Of a DNA stretch of 14,020 bases, positions 9,601-13,102 are shown piece by piece. The DNA comes from JAAYAY01 sp964429355 (lineage in GTDB: Bacteria; Planctomycetota; Planctomycetia; Pirellulales; Thermoguttaceae). Below the pieces are notes generated by a model. It worked only from the letters and a program-made list of their open reading frames with translations, was not told the DNA's origin and searched no databases. The stretch spans positions 1-14,020 of the forward strand of contig CAYSCH010000258.1 of assembly GCA_964429355.1 (NCBI GenBank). The letters run 5' to 3'. A program made the position numbers and the translations under genes. Every line of letters starts with the position of its first letter. Position 1 is the stretch's first letter.

Positions 9601-12595
9601 TGTCGGCCCCGGGGTCTGTTGACGACAGGTCGAGAGCGTAGGAGGCTCCCTCGTTGACCGTCGAATCGCCGCTGATGGTGAGGGTCGGGGCGATGTTGGC
9701 CACGGTGACCAGAGCGGTGTCGGTGCCTTGGCCACTGGCGGAATCGGTGACGGTGACGGTGACCGTGTAGCTGCCATTGTCGGCGTAGGTGTGGCTGAGG
9801 CTGAATGTCTTGTTGGAATTGAGAGTGAGGGCTTGCGTGCCGGAGCCGTCGCCGTAGTTGACCGTGGCGGTCCAGGTGTCGGCGTCGACATCGGTGAAGG
9901 AGCCAGTGGAAGTGAAGGTTCCCGCTTCGTTGATCGAGGCATCGGAGCCGGCGTTGACGTCGGGGAGGTCGTTGCCGGTGACGACGACGGATACGGGCTG
10001 GGCCGTGTAGGTTCCGTCCGCGTCGGTGGCCGTGACACCGATTGTGTAGTTACCGGTCGAGGTGTAGGTGTGGAGGACACCGGTCAGGCTGCCCGAGACG
10101 GTCTGTGTGTTGCCGTCGTTCCAATTGATGAACCAGGAGTCGATCCCGTCGGCGCCGGGGTCGGTCGAGGAGAGCGAAAGGGTGTAACTTGTGCCCAGTT
10201 CGACCGTCGAATCGCCGCTGATGGTGAGGGTCGGGGCGACGTTGGCGATATTGGCTGCGGACGTTCCGGTCACCTGGCCGCCGGCCGAGTCGGTCACCAT
10301 GACGGTGATCGTGTAGCTTACGGCCGGGGATTCGGGATTGTCGGCGTAGGTATGGCTGAGATTGAAAGTCTTGTTGGAATTGAGGGCGAGAGCTTGCGTG
10401 GCCGAGCCGTCGCCGTAGTTGACGGTGGCGGTCCAGGTGTCGGCGTCGACATCGGTGAAGGAGCCACTGGTTGTGAAAAGGCTGCCTTCCTGGGCCGGCT
10501 CGCCCGTGGCAATCGTGACCTGGGGAACGTCGTTGACGTGGAGGGTCCACGCGTTGGCGTCAAACGTGCCGTCGTTCGCATCGGTGGCGGTGGCAGTAAT
10601 CTGGTAGTTACCGGGAGTCGTGTAGACGTGCGTGACACTGGCGGGATTGCCCGTGACGATTTGGGGAGCCCCTTCAGCCCAGTCGATTGCCCAGGAAACG
10701 ATCGTATCGTCGCCAGGATCGGTGGCCGACAGCAAGAGGGTATAGGTCGTGTCCTCATTGACGGACGAATTGCCGCCGATGGTGAGCGTCGGGGCGACAT
10801 TGGCAACGGTGATCGTGGCGGTGTCGGTGTGGGAGAGCCCGCCCGTGTCAGTCACCCGGAGACTGACCTGGCAGGTGGCGTCGCCGTCGGCGGGCGTGTA
10901 GTTCGGCGTGGCGCCGGTCTCGTTGCCAAAGGCGGTCGAGGTCTCGCCGAAGAGCCCGTCGCCGTCGAAGTCCCAGGCGTAGGTGAGGGTGGAATTCTCA
11001 GGGTCGCTGGATGCCGAACCGTCGAGAGCGACCGGAGACCCTTCATTGGTCGAGTAGGGGCCGCCGGCCTCGGCGGTAGGGGCTTGATTGGTCGGCGCGC
11101 TGGTCCGAACGAGACGGACGGCGTCGGCGCGGACGGTGCCGTTGGCGTTGTCGGAAAGCTCAACTTTGAGGGTGCCGGAGGTGATCGTGAAGGCGGTGGT
11201 TCTCAGTTGCTTCCAGGAGGCGTCGGCCACGGTGGAGCCGGAGGGATAGACGCGCTGATTGATGTCAAAGACACCTTCCAGGGTGCTGCCGTCGAAGACG
11301 CTGAAGGGGGCGTCGGAGGCGCCGCCGTAGTTGTCGGGATCGTCCCAGGTGACGTGGACCTGGTAGTCGGCGGCCGGCAGATTGCTGAAGGTCCAGGTGG
11401 CTTTTTCGGAGCCGTTGCCGGAGTCGTCGATGCGCTGATCGCCGCGGAAGCCGCCACCCGAGGCGTCGTCGTTCCAGGAGCCGGTCTCGACATAGCCGGT
11501 TTCGTCATCGTCGAGGATCTCGGGCTCGTCGAAATCGGCGCCGCCAAAGAGGGTATCGGTCCCGGCCTGGCCGTCGAGGGTATCGCTGCCGGCGTCGCCG
11601 TAGAGGGTGTCGTTACCGCCGCCGCCGAGAAGGGTGTCGTTGCCCAGTCCGCCGTAGAGAAGATCGGCCCCTTCCAGTCCACCGTAGGCGTCGTCGTCAT
11701 CGCCGTAGAGGGTGTCGTTACCGGCATCGCCGTAGAGGGTGTCGGCTTGGGTATTGCCGTAGATCATGTCGTTACCGGCACCGCCATAGATCACGTCAGC
11801 CCCGCCATCGCCGCCGTAACCGTCGTCGTCATCGTCGCCGCCGTAGAGGGTATCGTCGCCATCGCCGCCATAGAGTTTGTCGTTGAAGCTGGTTCCGTGC
11901 AGCGTATCGTTGCCGTCGCCGCCGAAGGCCCACATGGTGGCCTGGATGCTGGTGGAGGTGGTGACGGTGTCGTTTCCGTCGTGCACACGGGCGCGGATGA
12001 AAGAGACGGTGGCGGGGTTATAGGAATAGGACAGGGATCCCATGGTGACATCGATCGTGCCGTCCAGGTCGAAGTCGAGCGAGTTGGCACCGTCGGTGCC
12101 GTGGACGTGAAGCTGGTTGCCGTTGCGGAAGACTCCGCCGGAAGCCGCGGCAAACGCCATCTGATTATTGGCTTCTTCGGATTCGCTGACCTCGCTGTTG
12201 ATATCGAGCTTGACGACGAGGTAGTAGTCCTGCTCGACGTCGGTGAAATTGGGGTCGATGGTAATCGTGTGGGTACCCACCGTCCGATCGGCCGAATTGG
12301 TGACCTCCCGGGTCTGGATCGCGGCCCCGTCAGGCACCAGGCCGTCGCTGGAGCGATAGACGCCGATATCGAAGGCATTGGCCGCCTGGCCGGTCACATC
12401 GTAAGTGACGGTCCAGTCTTCGCCGTTGGCGGCGAAGGCGGAGACGGCCAGGTCGACCGTAAGCATTCGCCGATCCTGGAGCTGCTCCAGCCGCATGGCA
12501 CGATGCTTCAGAGGCTTCATACTTCCGGGCTTCTTGCGAAGCCGCAGGCCGAGCTTGGCAAACGTGTTCGTCCAGAAACTGATGGGCTTATCCAT
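2..12595 (-). CDS. Giant multidomain surface/secreted adhesin-like protein (partial, 3' end outside window)
   Basis: Read in one frame from the ATG at 12593-12595 to position 2, it gives 4,198 codons without a stop. Frame was checked at residues 222, 358, 497, 967, 1947, 3024, 3666 and at the left edge. An in-frame TGA lies at 12620-12622 with no ATG, GTG or TTG between, so this is the first possible start. The N-terminus is basic, without a classical hydrophobic signal peptide, and carries an LEPR-like motif. Downstream are CARDB-like, RTX, golvesin/Xly-type, about a dozen PKD-like, six or so cadherin/Ig-like, one PPC-like, five Calx-beta, one VWA and one LamG-like module. Such beta-sandwich and calcium-binding modules are known from extracellular adhesins. 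No catalytic domain was recognised. The role in adhesion, cell-cell contact or matrix is inferred. The exact function is unknown, and the C-terminal anchor or sorting signal is not visible here. Confidence 0.95.
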   Translation of the reverse strand, partial: MDKPISFWTNTFAKLGLRLRKKPGSMKPLKHRAMRLEQLQDRRMLTVDLAVSAFAANGEDWTVTYDVTGQAANAFDIGVYRSSDGLVPDGAAIQTREVTNSADRTVGTHTITIDPNFTDVEQDYYLVVKLDINSEVSESEEANNQMAFAAASGGVFRNGNQLHVHGTDGANSLDFDLDGTIDVTMGSLSYSYNPATVSFIRARVHDGNDTVTTSTSIQATMWAFGGDGNDTLHGTSFNDKLYGGDGDDTLYGGDDDDDGYGGDGGADVIYGGAGNDMIYGNTQADTLYGDAGNDTLYGDDDDAYGGLEGADLLYGGLGNDTLLGGGGNDTLYGDAGSDTLDGQAGTDTLFGGADFDEPEILDDDETGYVETGSWNDDASGGGFRGDQRIDDSGNGSEKATWTFSNLPAADYQVHVTWDDPDNYGGASDAPFSVFDGSTLEGVFDINQRVYPSGSTVADASWKQLRTTAFTITSGTLKVELSDNANGTVRADAVRLVRTSAPTNQAPTAEAGGPYSTNEGSPVALDGSASSDPENSTLTYAWDFDGDGLFGETSTAFGNETGATPNYTPADGDATCQVSLRVTDTGGLSHTDTATITVANVAPTLTIGGNSSVNEDTTYTLLLSATDPGDDTIVSWAIDWAEGAPQIVTGNPASVTHVYTTPGNYQITATATDANDGTFDANAWTLHVNDVPQVTIATGEPAQEGSLFTTSGSFTDVDADTWTATVNYGDGSATQALALNSNKTFNLSHTYADNPESPAVSYTITVMVTDSAGGQVTGTSAANIANVAPTLTISGDSTVELGTSYTLSLSSTDPGADGIDSWFINWNDGNTQTVSGSLTGVLHTYTSTGNYTIGVTATDADGTYTAQPVSVVVTGNDLPDVNAGSDASINEAGTFTSTGSFTDVDADTWTATVNYGDGSGTQALTLNSNKTFSLSHTYADNGSYTVTVTVTDSASGQGTDTALVTVANIAPTLTISGDSTVNEGASYALDLSSTDPGADTIASWFIQWGDGQTYTTTGSPPYTTHEYGTPGNYTITATATDEDGTYSTNDLALTVINVNDPPSVANPFQDRTVDLETVQTVIDLSQTFGDVDIPYGDSLTLSLTSNDNPTLLSASISGSTLTIDYLPGQFGSATIVVRATDTGSTFIEDTFTIAVVPVIDVHVALDQSTSLGNDWWSTMAQTGKIFDDYIPVDTTLSYRISGTARSGDAQGGSYVAANRQYFGFVCYDVDHLSIGPQHVMHYGAAADTHLAADLNPGDQYVYLDSVAGWCNSGAYYQRALAWYGYANSTGHVYDDFSYTRNVLSDAWVDGAVDAAQNRILLRQPWGGPALEAGRAIRNSTSGGSYNYAALSYQPVPDQWTSYSAEISGIGTAYTSFRPGTAYVRSMALTNYQGPNTNLITWRDVQFTRAETQTFRPGDRVELRPSTDIDLSGATYNWCQTSGPPVTLNDTTDSIAWFTVPTVSTNQLTFSVAVTLDGHTWTIASDPITLITPPTADAGGPYTVNEASSITLDGSGSIDPAAGPLTYAWDLDGDSIFGETGLNASFGDEVGSAPIFAAGDDPATYTVSLRVTDNEDLFHTATATIEVINAAPVVMAGGDANIVEGNGFSRAGSFTDLCLLDTWIATVNYGEGAGSEPLALAADRTFQLSNYYESPGNYLATVAITDDDGGVGTAHFVVHVAEPPDDLDNAMFVNLQVGAPWSIQAQLGDGVYGNKDVDLYLVQLVQGDTLLVDIDAWRMDDGTRLSNFDSYVRVFDYAGEEVRANNDGAAPNDYGFYSPYDYDYYGWNVDHDSFLGYVASVSTSYYVAVSGYPNTGYNPHSLDSGVPGSAGVYRLELIREAHHEAVGTEVYVDHASAQEGSPVEFTVRLPEATLSTTTLEYRTRYESATPECDYTPSCGTITFGPTDTEKTVSIATSGDFFWEANECFTLEVSGPSNIFVTATGTIIDDPADQNQGKVYSDDWYDRRLTVENVVVNEGGQAGFVAKLNDLSLLSAGSVTIGYQTRNYSATSSSDYTATSGSVTFSTDAEGRITDRLVIPVDTAADWHQEGHEQFFLDVSTPWGDHPIAVATIRDMPSPEVYLYGDQVTEGEMASVRVWLGRVQNQQVTINYLTSDGSAVDGNGDTQTYQPGTDYAQTWGTVAIPAGGAYADIPIETNTDRWLESTESFYVEISTPWGYHAVTEVQIADQADDVPQITLATPGIVDEGETAAIGVSLHRAFDTQVTVYVSALDHSAEAWWEGSSYPKDYENFSQTLIFAPGETQKTIEFDVFHDWEREGLEDLFVEATFNNWRVHETAVITIEDEELPHFTVSSAQVTEGETAHFYVTLSHALERTVTFYWYPFGNNAPPFEETGGNLIFEPGDLVKEITINTIDYSWTYDDAEEPCRLTAHFTIGVDAPWAEYDEGYGSINMLISGPFTPPADPPAINAGNDIFAIPHDSQSWTGGVLANDYYEYFYYYYYPRWTVRLISGTQHGLLNLYENGSFHYTPASGFVGSDSFSYVVSDPYGTSNVATAYVSVTNDQPNAADDEFSVWHDTRDNWFDFSVLDNDTDVDTLSPYLDTTVQHGTLEFYPSGKFKYTPSPGFIGEDSFTYIVCDGVYEQPLASPPVLCHDAATVTIHVVNDHPVAEDDSGFEGYSDAHLTVWHDSQNNWSTLSVLDNDHQDLDESLPYYGYYGYYGYYDSARDSLRAILVSQPANGSVTLFPNGKYIYTPKPGFTGFDFFTYSVTDGAETSEPAWVKIKVDNDLRVAHDDPFDLGTAISGGNVGYSIWTHDRRQPEEYYPGTNSGFYVWNDDQWGPDLIVDGIGVLNNDFDEDHLTVELVQCTCGKGLVYLNSDGSFKFHAKPGFSGDTSFTYRVTDGVTSEVRTVRLSVHREDNDSYNDGYLYFKEGVAATHEVGSISTVNRHADQWYDWCTCRRHDNEHTYRRQESNPLFDYPLVSSNSQTLIFGRGTEAFEYDVAAGQFSHDRVTFRPLQEGDVGWSEELASYTGHQWFTDGADRFIFYLSADEEISFYDVGFPVVEINWGDGSSSQAEISVEDLRRLYWNYYCIHTQPQASYQRTVLADFASGYYHEDYYAIDWTGNRSYWVEYSENYPAVPYSVDHYHYLFESDYATRFVRDRYESSVEEDWNLAFDGWLSISGEHTYAQSGTYPIWYSVTGLYAVPEYYYTWYDCDLYAWVEQAFLSATGVSDFAVDEGELIPGLVAHLSDENLLNDAQDYSAWINWGDGTESTRGQINGAAGQFSVGGAHAYGRFGTYEILVTIEDSDGRRVSATSIVTVQNVAPVAVDDEYGLNAPLSTAHIFTAPLRSSGVLANDQDISPEQLTAVLVSGPTSQAGTLAHSLTLNPDGTFIYTPDPSYLGDVTFTYEAFDGRTTSTPATVTLHLGNIPPVVDAGPDALLDEGQLLSSVGSFVDTWGGPWTANVDYGDGTGLEPLPLTSDQRFHLSHTYAAGGRYTITVTVTDSSHVYGSDTVLVNVLGLPNVRPQFTSTPIVEAFVGTPYHYESTASDPENDSLTFSLPPDQIEWPEGFSPGTDQQFSFADIDTPITGGSDERGILDWNPPAELAGKTVVLTEFVEDAAGNTTSRKIAILVRETPGNQDPIFVSDPNEQHWLPIAPVPSLDPVEPASLTFSLAENQSYSHCVSIDLSSVQMPAVTCVGTDIVFVVDESGSMLNAQAWLAEVVPLIDAGLNARGYTDNNYGLVGFGALNPDPRVLAVGDSNGDDTPDSPFGTASELADAVEQLAVSGAWEDGYQAIGFALGEYTFRPNALANLILITDEARDIDDASLTFEGLFDSLRGTQYVTLDVVIASGLRADDGIDDVGTTDGFVATQGTWSVDPLAYSGIPAAPGEPALSVLIPEQSIPQVDHGIIDTSIWTTGEGKAFVVFDYAAANDFKFAGLDTYADQWIIGKRDASGWSYHVQAAAGTDLQPGTTYEASVGFSSDRIVTLSINGFQVADYDFGAAATVTENNRGVGALECTATFGFYRIGYYDVASGGSVLYYMTTFGGTKALGVTSEHQAYLPDGAGGFTLGTRGECDATTNDYYGGIPSWQQYALLAWQTHGSVWDIQQVRNTEDNAFIRSSFSAAFVDTIGDRVDTYIGVFPVVDEDGIGFSYRQTGPEEFLVTFTGDGRAHNFDLGFRVGDGTEVVASIPVAVNAAYTYKLEAVDPDDPNGDEPLTFAWTEGSDSHLALLENDTII
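626..1036 (-). other. LamG/concanavalin-like domain (about residues 3854-3990)
   Basis: 'GKAFVVFDYAAANDFKFAGLD', 'DQWIIGKRDASGWSYHVQAAAG', 'TYEASVGFSSDRIVTLSINGFQVADYDF' and 'GFYRIGYYDVAS' follow the pattern of LamG-like beta-sandwich modules often attached to cadherin-like arrays in planctomycete proteins. Boundaries are approximate. Confidence 0.6.
1160..1630 (-). other. von Willebrand factor A domain with MIDAS (residues 3656-3812)
   Basis: 'GTDIVFVVDESGSM' gives the metal-ion dependent adhesion site DxSxS (D3666, S3668, S3670, codons within 1586-1600). 'LANLILITDEARD' carries the later MIDAS-type Asp, and a Thr in 'SPFGTASEL' could be the middle ligand. 'YVTLDVVIASG' is a late core strand. 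VWA domains with MIDAS bind protein ligands through a divalent cation. This is the only domain in the window with a clearly predicted ligand-binding metal site of that kind. Confidence 0.88.
1817..2158 (-). other. Putative Ig/cadherin-like domain (residues 3480-3593)
   Basis: 'PQFTSTPIVEAFVGTPYHYE', 'ASDPENDSLTFSL', 'GILDWNPPAELAGKTVVLTEFVEDAAGNTTS' match the putative-Ig (He_PIG-like) pattern 'P.f.S.P...a..g..Y.Y...a.D.d.d.l.f.l...P......G...W.P'. It precedes the VWA domain. Confidence 0.75.
2168..2440 (-). other. PKD domain, type B relative (residues 3386-3476)
   Basis: 'VVDAGPDALLDEGQLLSSVGSFVDTW', 'WTANVDYGDGTGLEPLPL', 'RFHLSHTYAAGGRYTITVTVTD' correspond strand by strand to the type B PKD domains at 9692-9967 and 10238-10525, at lower identity. 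Confidence 0.85.
2441..2752 (-). other. Cadherin-like repeat 5 (residues 3282-3385)
   Basis: 'VAVDDEYGLNAPLSTAHIFTAP' then 'SGVLANDQD', 'LNPDGTFIYTPDPSYLGDVT' and 'FTYEAFDG' match the common bacterial cadherin-like repeat. It lacks the WHD...NW insert seen in the array at 3974-5353. Confidence 0.85.
2753..3016 (-). other. PKD domain (residues 3194-3281)
   Basis: 'DEGELIPGLVAHLSDENLL', 'YSAWINWGDGT', 'GGAHAYGRFGTYEILVTIEDSDG' and 'TVQNVAP' form a complete PKD domain of ordinary spacing. It directly follows the split domain and serves as an internal control for it. Confidence 0.88.
3017..3970 (-). other. PKD domain split by a large aromatic-rich insertion, with a preceding unassigned segment (residues 2876-3193)
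   Basis: 'VVEINWGDGSSSQAEI' (Trp 3024) carries the PKD WGDG strand and 'GEHTYAQSGTYPIWYSVTG' (His 3142) the matching HTY strand, 118 residues apart. In the other PKD domains here the gap is about 20. The insertion is rich in Tyr, Trp and His (WNYYCIHT, GYYHEDYYAIDW, DHYHYLFES). Before it, about 140 residues with a CTC motif (WCTCRR, 3851-3862) have no recognised family. After the HTY strand comes a further aromatic stretch (EYYYTWYDCDLYAW). Confidence 0.65.
3974..5353 (-). repeat. Four tandem cadherin-like (tandem-95 type) repeats with aromatic inserts (residues 2415-2874)
   Basis: Units lie at 5030-5353, 4724-5029, 4358-4723 and 3974-4357. All keep the core 'G(V/x)L.ND', 'hG.l....nG.f.YtP..gF.G.dsFtY.v.Dg' of bacterial cadherin-like repeats. 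The stretch between the first strand and 'LDND' is unusual. It carries WHDTRDNW (4979-5002) in unit 2, WHDSQNNW (4646-4669) in unit 3 and a longer Trp/Tyr-rich insert in unit 4. Tyrosine runs lie at 5219-5248 and 4559-4591. Confidence 0.85.
4559..4591 (-). repeat. 9-bp tandem repeat encoding YYGYYGYYGYY
   Basis: On the plus strand 'gtagtagcc' is repeated three times and then ends in 'gtaata'. In the gene it encodes residues 2669-2679, an 11-residue Tyr/Gly run just after 'LDNDHQDLDESLP' of cadherin-like unit 3. The exact 9-bp repeat keeps the frame, so copy number could change without breaking the protein. Confidence 0.9.
5354..7078 (-). repeat. Five tandem Calx-beta domains (residues 1840-2414)
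   Basis: Units lie at 6755-7078, 6380-6706, 6023-6379, 5684-6022 and 5354-5683. Each has the Calx-beta order: a '(V/A).EG..(A/V).(F/V).V.L' strand, a '.DY......(T/L)(I/V)F..(G/T)' strand, an acidic 'E..E.F.(L/V).(V/I)' strand and, in most, an 'I.D' close. Units 2, 3 and 5 share a 'PW' turn (STPWGDH, STPWGYH, DAPWAEY). The family binds calcium in Na/Ca exchangers and integrin beta-4, and it is common in bacterial adhesins. Unit 5 is the most diverged. Confidence 0.85.
7085..7555 (-). other. PPC-like domain (residues 1681-1837)
   Basis: 'DVDLYLVQLVQGDTLLVDIDA' followed by 'LSNFDSYVRVFDYAGEEVRANNDG', 'DSFLGYVASVSTSYYVAVSGY' and 'AGVYRLEL' matches the bacterial pre-peptidase C-terminal (PPC) domain. 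A Tyr/Asp-rich loop (YSPYDYDYYGW, about 7243-7278) is inserted after the NNDG turn. No peptidase is attached, so it acts here as a further beta-sandwich module. Confidence 0.78.
7562..8119 (-). other. Two PKD domains, one canonical and one degenerate (residues 1493-1678)
   Basis: The first (7832-8119) repeats the subtype of PKD 1, with 'TADAGGPYTVNEASSITLDGSGS' and 'TYAWDLDGDSIFGETG'. The second (7562-7831) is a diverged type B copy ('GSFTDLCLLDTWIATVNYGEG'), where the usual GDG is GEG and the usual HTY is NYY. The pair suggests that an older A/B-like block was copied to this place. Confidence 0.82.
8126..8374 (-). other. REJ/K319-like PKD domain (residues 1408-1490)
   Basis: 'FRPGDRVELRPSTDIDLSGATYNWCQTSGPPVTLND', then 'WFTVPTV' and 'LTFSVAVTLDG' follow the 'Y.W.Q.sGp.V.L......F..P......l.F.v.v' rule of REJ- or K319-like PKD domains. 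A C8 run lies at its end. Confidence 0.6.
8375..9115 (-). other. Jelly-roll-like module of uncertain family (residues 1161-1407)
   Basis: A stretch of about 247 residues without repeats lies between the cadherin-like and REJ-like domains. Landmarks are 'YFGFVCYDVDHLSIGPQHVMHY', 'AADLNPGDQYVYLDSVAGWCN', 'RNVLSDAWVDGAV', 'GPALEAGRAIRNSTSGGSYNY' and 'FRPGTAYVRSMALTNYQG'. The layout recalls carbohydrate-binding-like beta-sandwich modules on phage tail and marine bacterial surface proteins, but this is recalled likeness and not a firm assignment. Confidence 0.5.
9116..9418 (-). other. Cadherin-like/putative Ig domain (residues 1060-1160)
   Basis: The region has 'VANPFQDRTVDLETVQTVIDLS', 'FGDVDIPYGDSLTLSLTSND', 'TLTIDYLPGQFGSATIVVRATD'. 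This is the usual pattern of dystroglycan-type cadherin-like domains (F.d.d..gd.L...l....p..g....). It closes the PKD array. Confidence 0.7.
9419..10789 (-). repeat. Alternating PKD array A1-B1-A2-B2-A3 (residues 603-1059)
   Basis: Two PKD subtypes alternate. Type A ('LTISGDSTV.EG.SY.L.LSSTDPGAD', 'SWFI.W.DG') is at 10526-10789, 9968-10237 and 9419-9691. Type B ('GSFTDVDADTWTATVNYGDG', 'LNSNKTF.LSHTYADN') is at 10238-10525 and 9692-9967. Long stretches are nearly identical in DNA, for example 'gagccgtcgccgtagttga' at 9843 and 10404, and 'tcgaatcgccgctgatggtg' at 9661 and 10207. The repeat period is about 546-561 bp, which is a whole A+B pair, so the pair rather than the single domain was duplicated. 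Confidence 0.92.
10796..11083 (-). other. PKD domain 1 (residues 505-600)
   Basis: It has the classic 'APTAEAGGPYSTNEGSPVALDGSASSD' opening, then 'TYAWDFDGDG' and 'CQVSLRVTDTGG'. It belongs to the same subtype as the domain at 7832-8119. Such beta-sandwich domains are known as spacers and protein-protein interaction units in surface proteins. Confidence 0.9.
11105..11512 (-). other. Golvesin/Xly-type carbohydrate-binding-like domain (residues 362-497)
   Basis: It opens with DDDETGYVETGSWND and goes on through 'TWTFSNLPAADYQVHVTW', 'APFSVFDG' and 'TLKVELSDNANGTVRADAVRL'. This order is typical of the golvesin C-terminal/Xly-type CBD-like module often found in planctomycete giant proteins. Binding of a polysaccharide is expected from the family but not shown. 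Confidence 0.75.
11540..11923 (-). repeat. RTX-type calcium-binding nonapeptide block (residues 225-352, about 13 units)
   Basis: Units such as FGGDGNDTL, YGGDGDDTL, YGGAGNDMI, YGDAGNDTL and YGGLGNDTL follow the GGxGxDxUx rule of hemolysin-type repeats that fold into a calcium-bound parallel beta-roll. Two units are longer and carry Asp runs (YGGDDDDDGYGG and YGDDDDAYGG). At DNA level the 21-mer-like core 'ccgtagagggtgtcgttacc' recurs near 11597 and 11701. Because the block lies near the N-terminus rather than the C-terminus, it is more likely structural than a type I secretion signal. Confidence 0.93.
12149..12457 (-). other. CARDB-like beta-sandwich domain (residues 47-149)
   Basis: The pattern 'DWTVTYDVTGQAANAFDIGVYRS', 'VGTHTITID' and a terminal 'VSESEEANN' matches the CARDB (cell adhesion related domain in bacteria) layout, which usually ends with E.(N/S)E..E.NN. 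It is the first folded domain of the giant protein. Confidence 0.6.
12452..12493 (-). other. N-terminal LEPR-like planctomycete export-associated motif (residues 35-48)
   Basis: After a basic segment rich in Lys and Arg (residues 18-35) comes RLEQLQDRRMLTVD. This matches the 'LE.R.LL'-type motif found near the N-terminus of many giant exported planctomycete proteins, where it ends the leader and precedes the first folded domain. No hydrophobic core typical of a Sec signal peptide is seen. Its use in export is known only by association. Confidence 0.75.
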
Positions 12596-12602
12596 GAGAA
12601 GT

Positions 12603-12607
12603 TCCCT
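12603..12607 (-). promoter_or_regulatory. Weak ribosome binding site of the giant gene
   Basis: On the minus strand AGGGA ends 7 nt before the ATG at 12595. It is only a partial Shine-Dalgarno match, much weaker than the one in front of the divergent glycosyltransferase, but the spacing is right. No better purine-rich stretch is present in the last 25 nt. Confidence 0.45.
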
Positions 12608-12910
12608 GGCAGGAGGATTTCACCGCGGGCAGATGACGAAGTGAGAGGACGACGAAAGGCAGCGCAAGGGCGTGCAACGGAACGGCGGCGCGCAGCCTGA
12701 GCGCAGAAACTAGCAACTGCCGAAACCGACCACACCCCGGAATTACTTCGAGCCGCTGACAACAGCAACGACTGGGCACATTCATACCGGCGGGTGACTA
12801 CCACGCCTTGTCAGGGCTTCTCGTTCTTCTGCCCCCCAACCCAAGCCGAAAACGCGAATCCAACGAAGAGAAAATTGATGCATCCCCACAACGCCCCGCA
12901 TCGTGTCCGG

Positions 12911-12940
12911 AATTTAGAACATTGCCATGGAGTCTGTCAA
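12911..12940 (-). promoter_or_regulatory. Candidate sigma-70-type promoter for the giant gene
   Basis: Read on the minus strand, a perfect TTGACA (12935-12940) is followed after 18 nt by TAAATT (12911-12916, 4 of 6 matches to TATAAT). Transcription would start near 12904 and leave a leader of about 310 nt before the ATG at 12595. The -35 is exact but the -10 is imperfect, and planctomycete promoters are poorly defined, so this is a prediction. A weaker alternative (CTGACC, 17 nt, then an A-rich ATAAAAAT stretch) lies just upstream near 12965-12997. Confidence 0.35.
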
Positions 12941-13090
12941 GCATTTCTTTGGGTCTGGCCAAAATATTTTTATGCGGGGGTTAATCTACGGGTCAGGCCC
13001 ATGCAGTGTGGTACGGCCGGAGGCACAGCCCCTTGATGCATCATGGCCATGTGGGCGACCACGTGTAGAACCTAATTTCACAGGCAGAGA

Positions 13091-13102
13091 GGTAATATTA
13101 CC
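13091..13102. promoter_or_regulatory. Perfect 12-bp palindrome, possible operator
   Basis: GGTAATATTACC is its own reverse complement and sits in the middle of the divergent intergenic region, in an A/T-rich setting unlike the flanking GC-rich genes. A partial relative, AATAATTACC, follows a few bases downstream (about 13114-13125). Dyad symmetry of this size suits a dimeric DNA-binding regulator, but no regulator is encoded in the window. Confidence 0.3.

Noticed and set aside
11540..11923. Regularly spaced short DNA repeats that could suggest a CRISPR-like array
   Set aside because: The spacing follows 27-bp (9-codon) units, and the repeats are in frame and encode RTX nonapeptides. There are no distinct spacers and no Cas genes.
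9728..12700. Plus-strand open frame of 990 codons opposite the N-terminal part of the giant gene
   Set aside because: The minus strand here encodes recognisable CARDB-like, RTX, golvesin-type and PKD domains. The plus-strand product is a low-complexity Gly/Val/Asp string without any family, as expected from the complement of Asp- and Gly-rich, GC3-biased codons.
13093..13101. TAATATTAC, identical to the nick-site nonanucleotide of geminivirus-type rolling-circle origins
   Set aside because: There is no stem-loop of the required kind around it, no Rep gene nearby, and the 9-mer is simply part of the 12-bp palindrome. Chance match.
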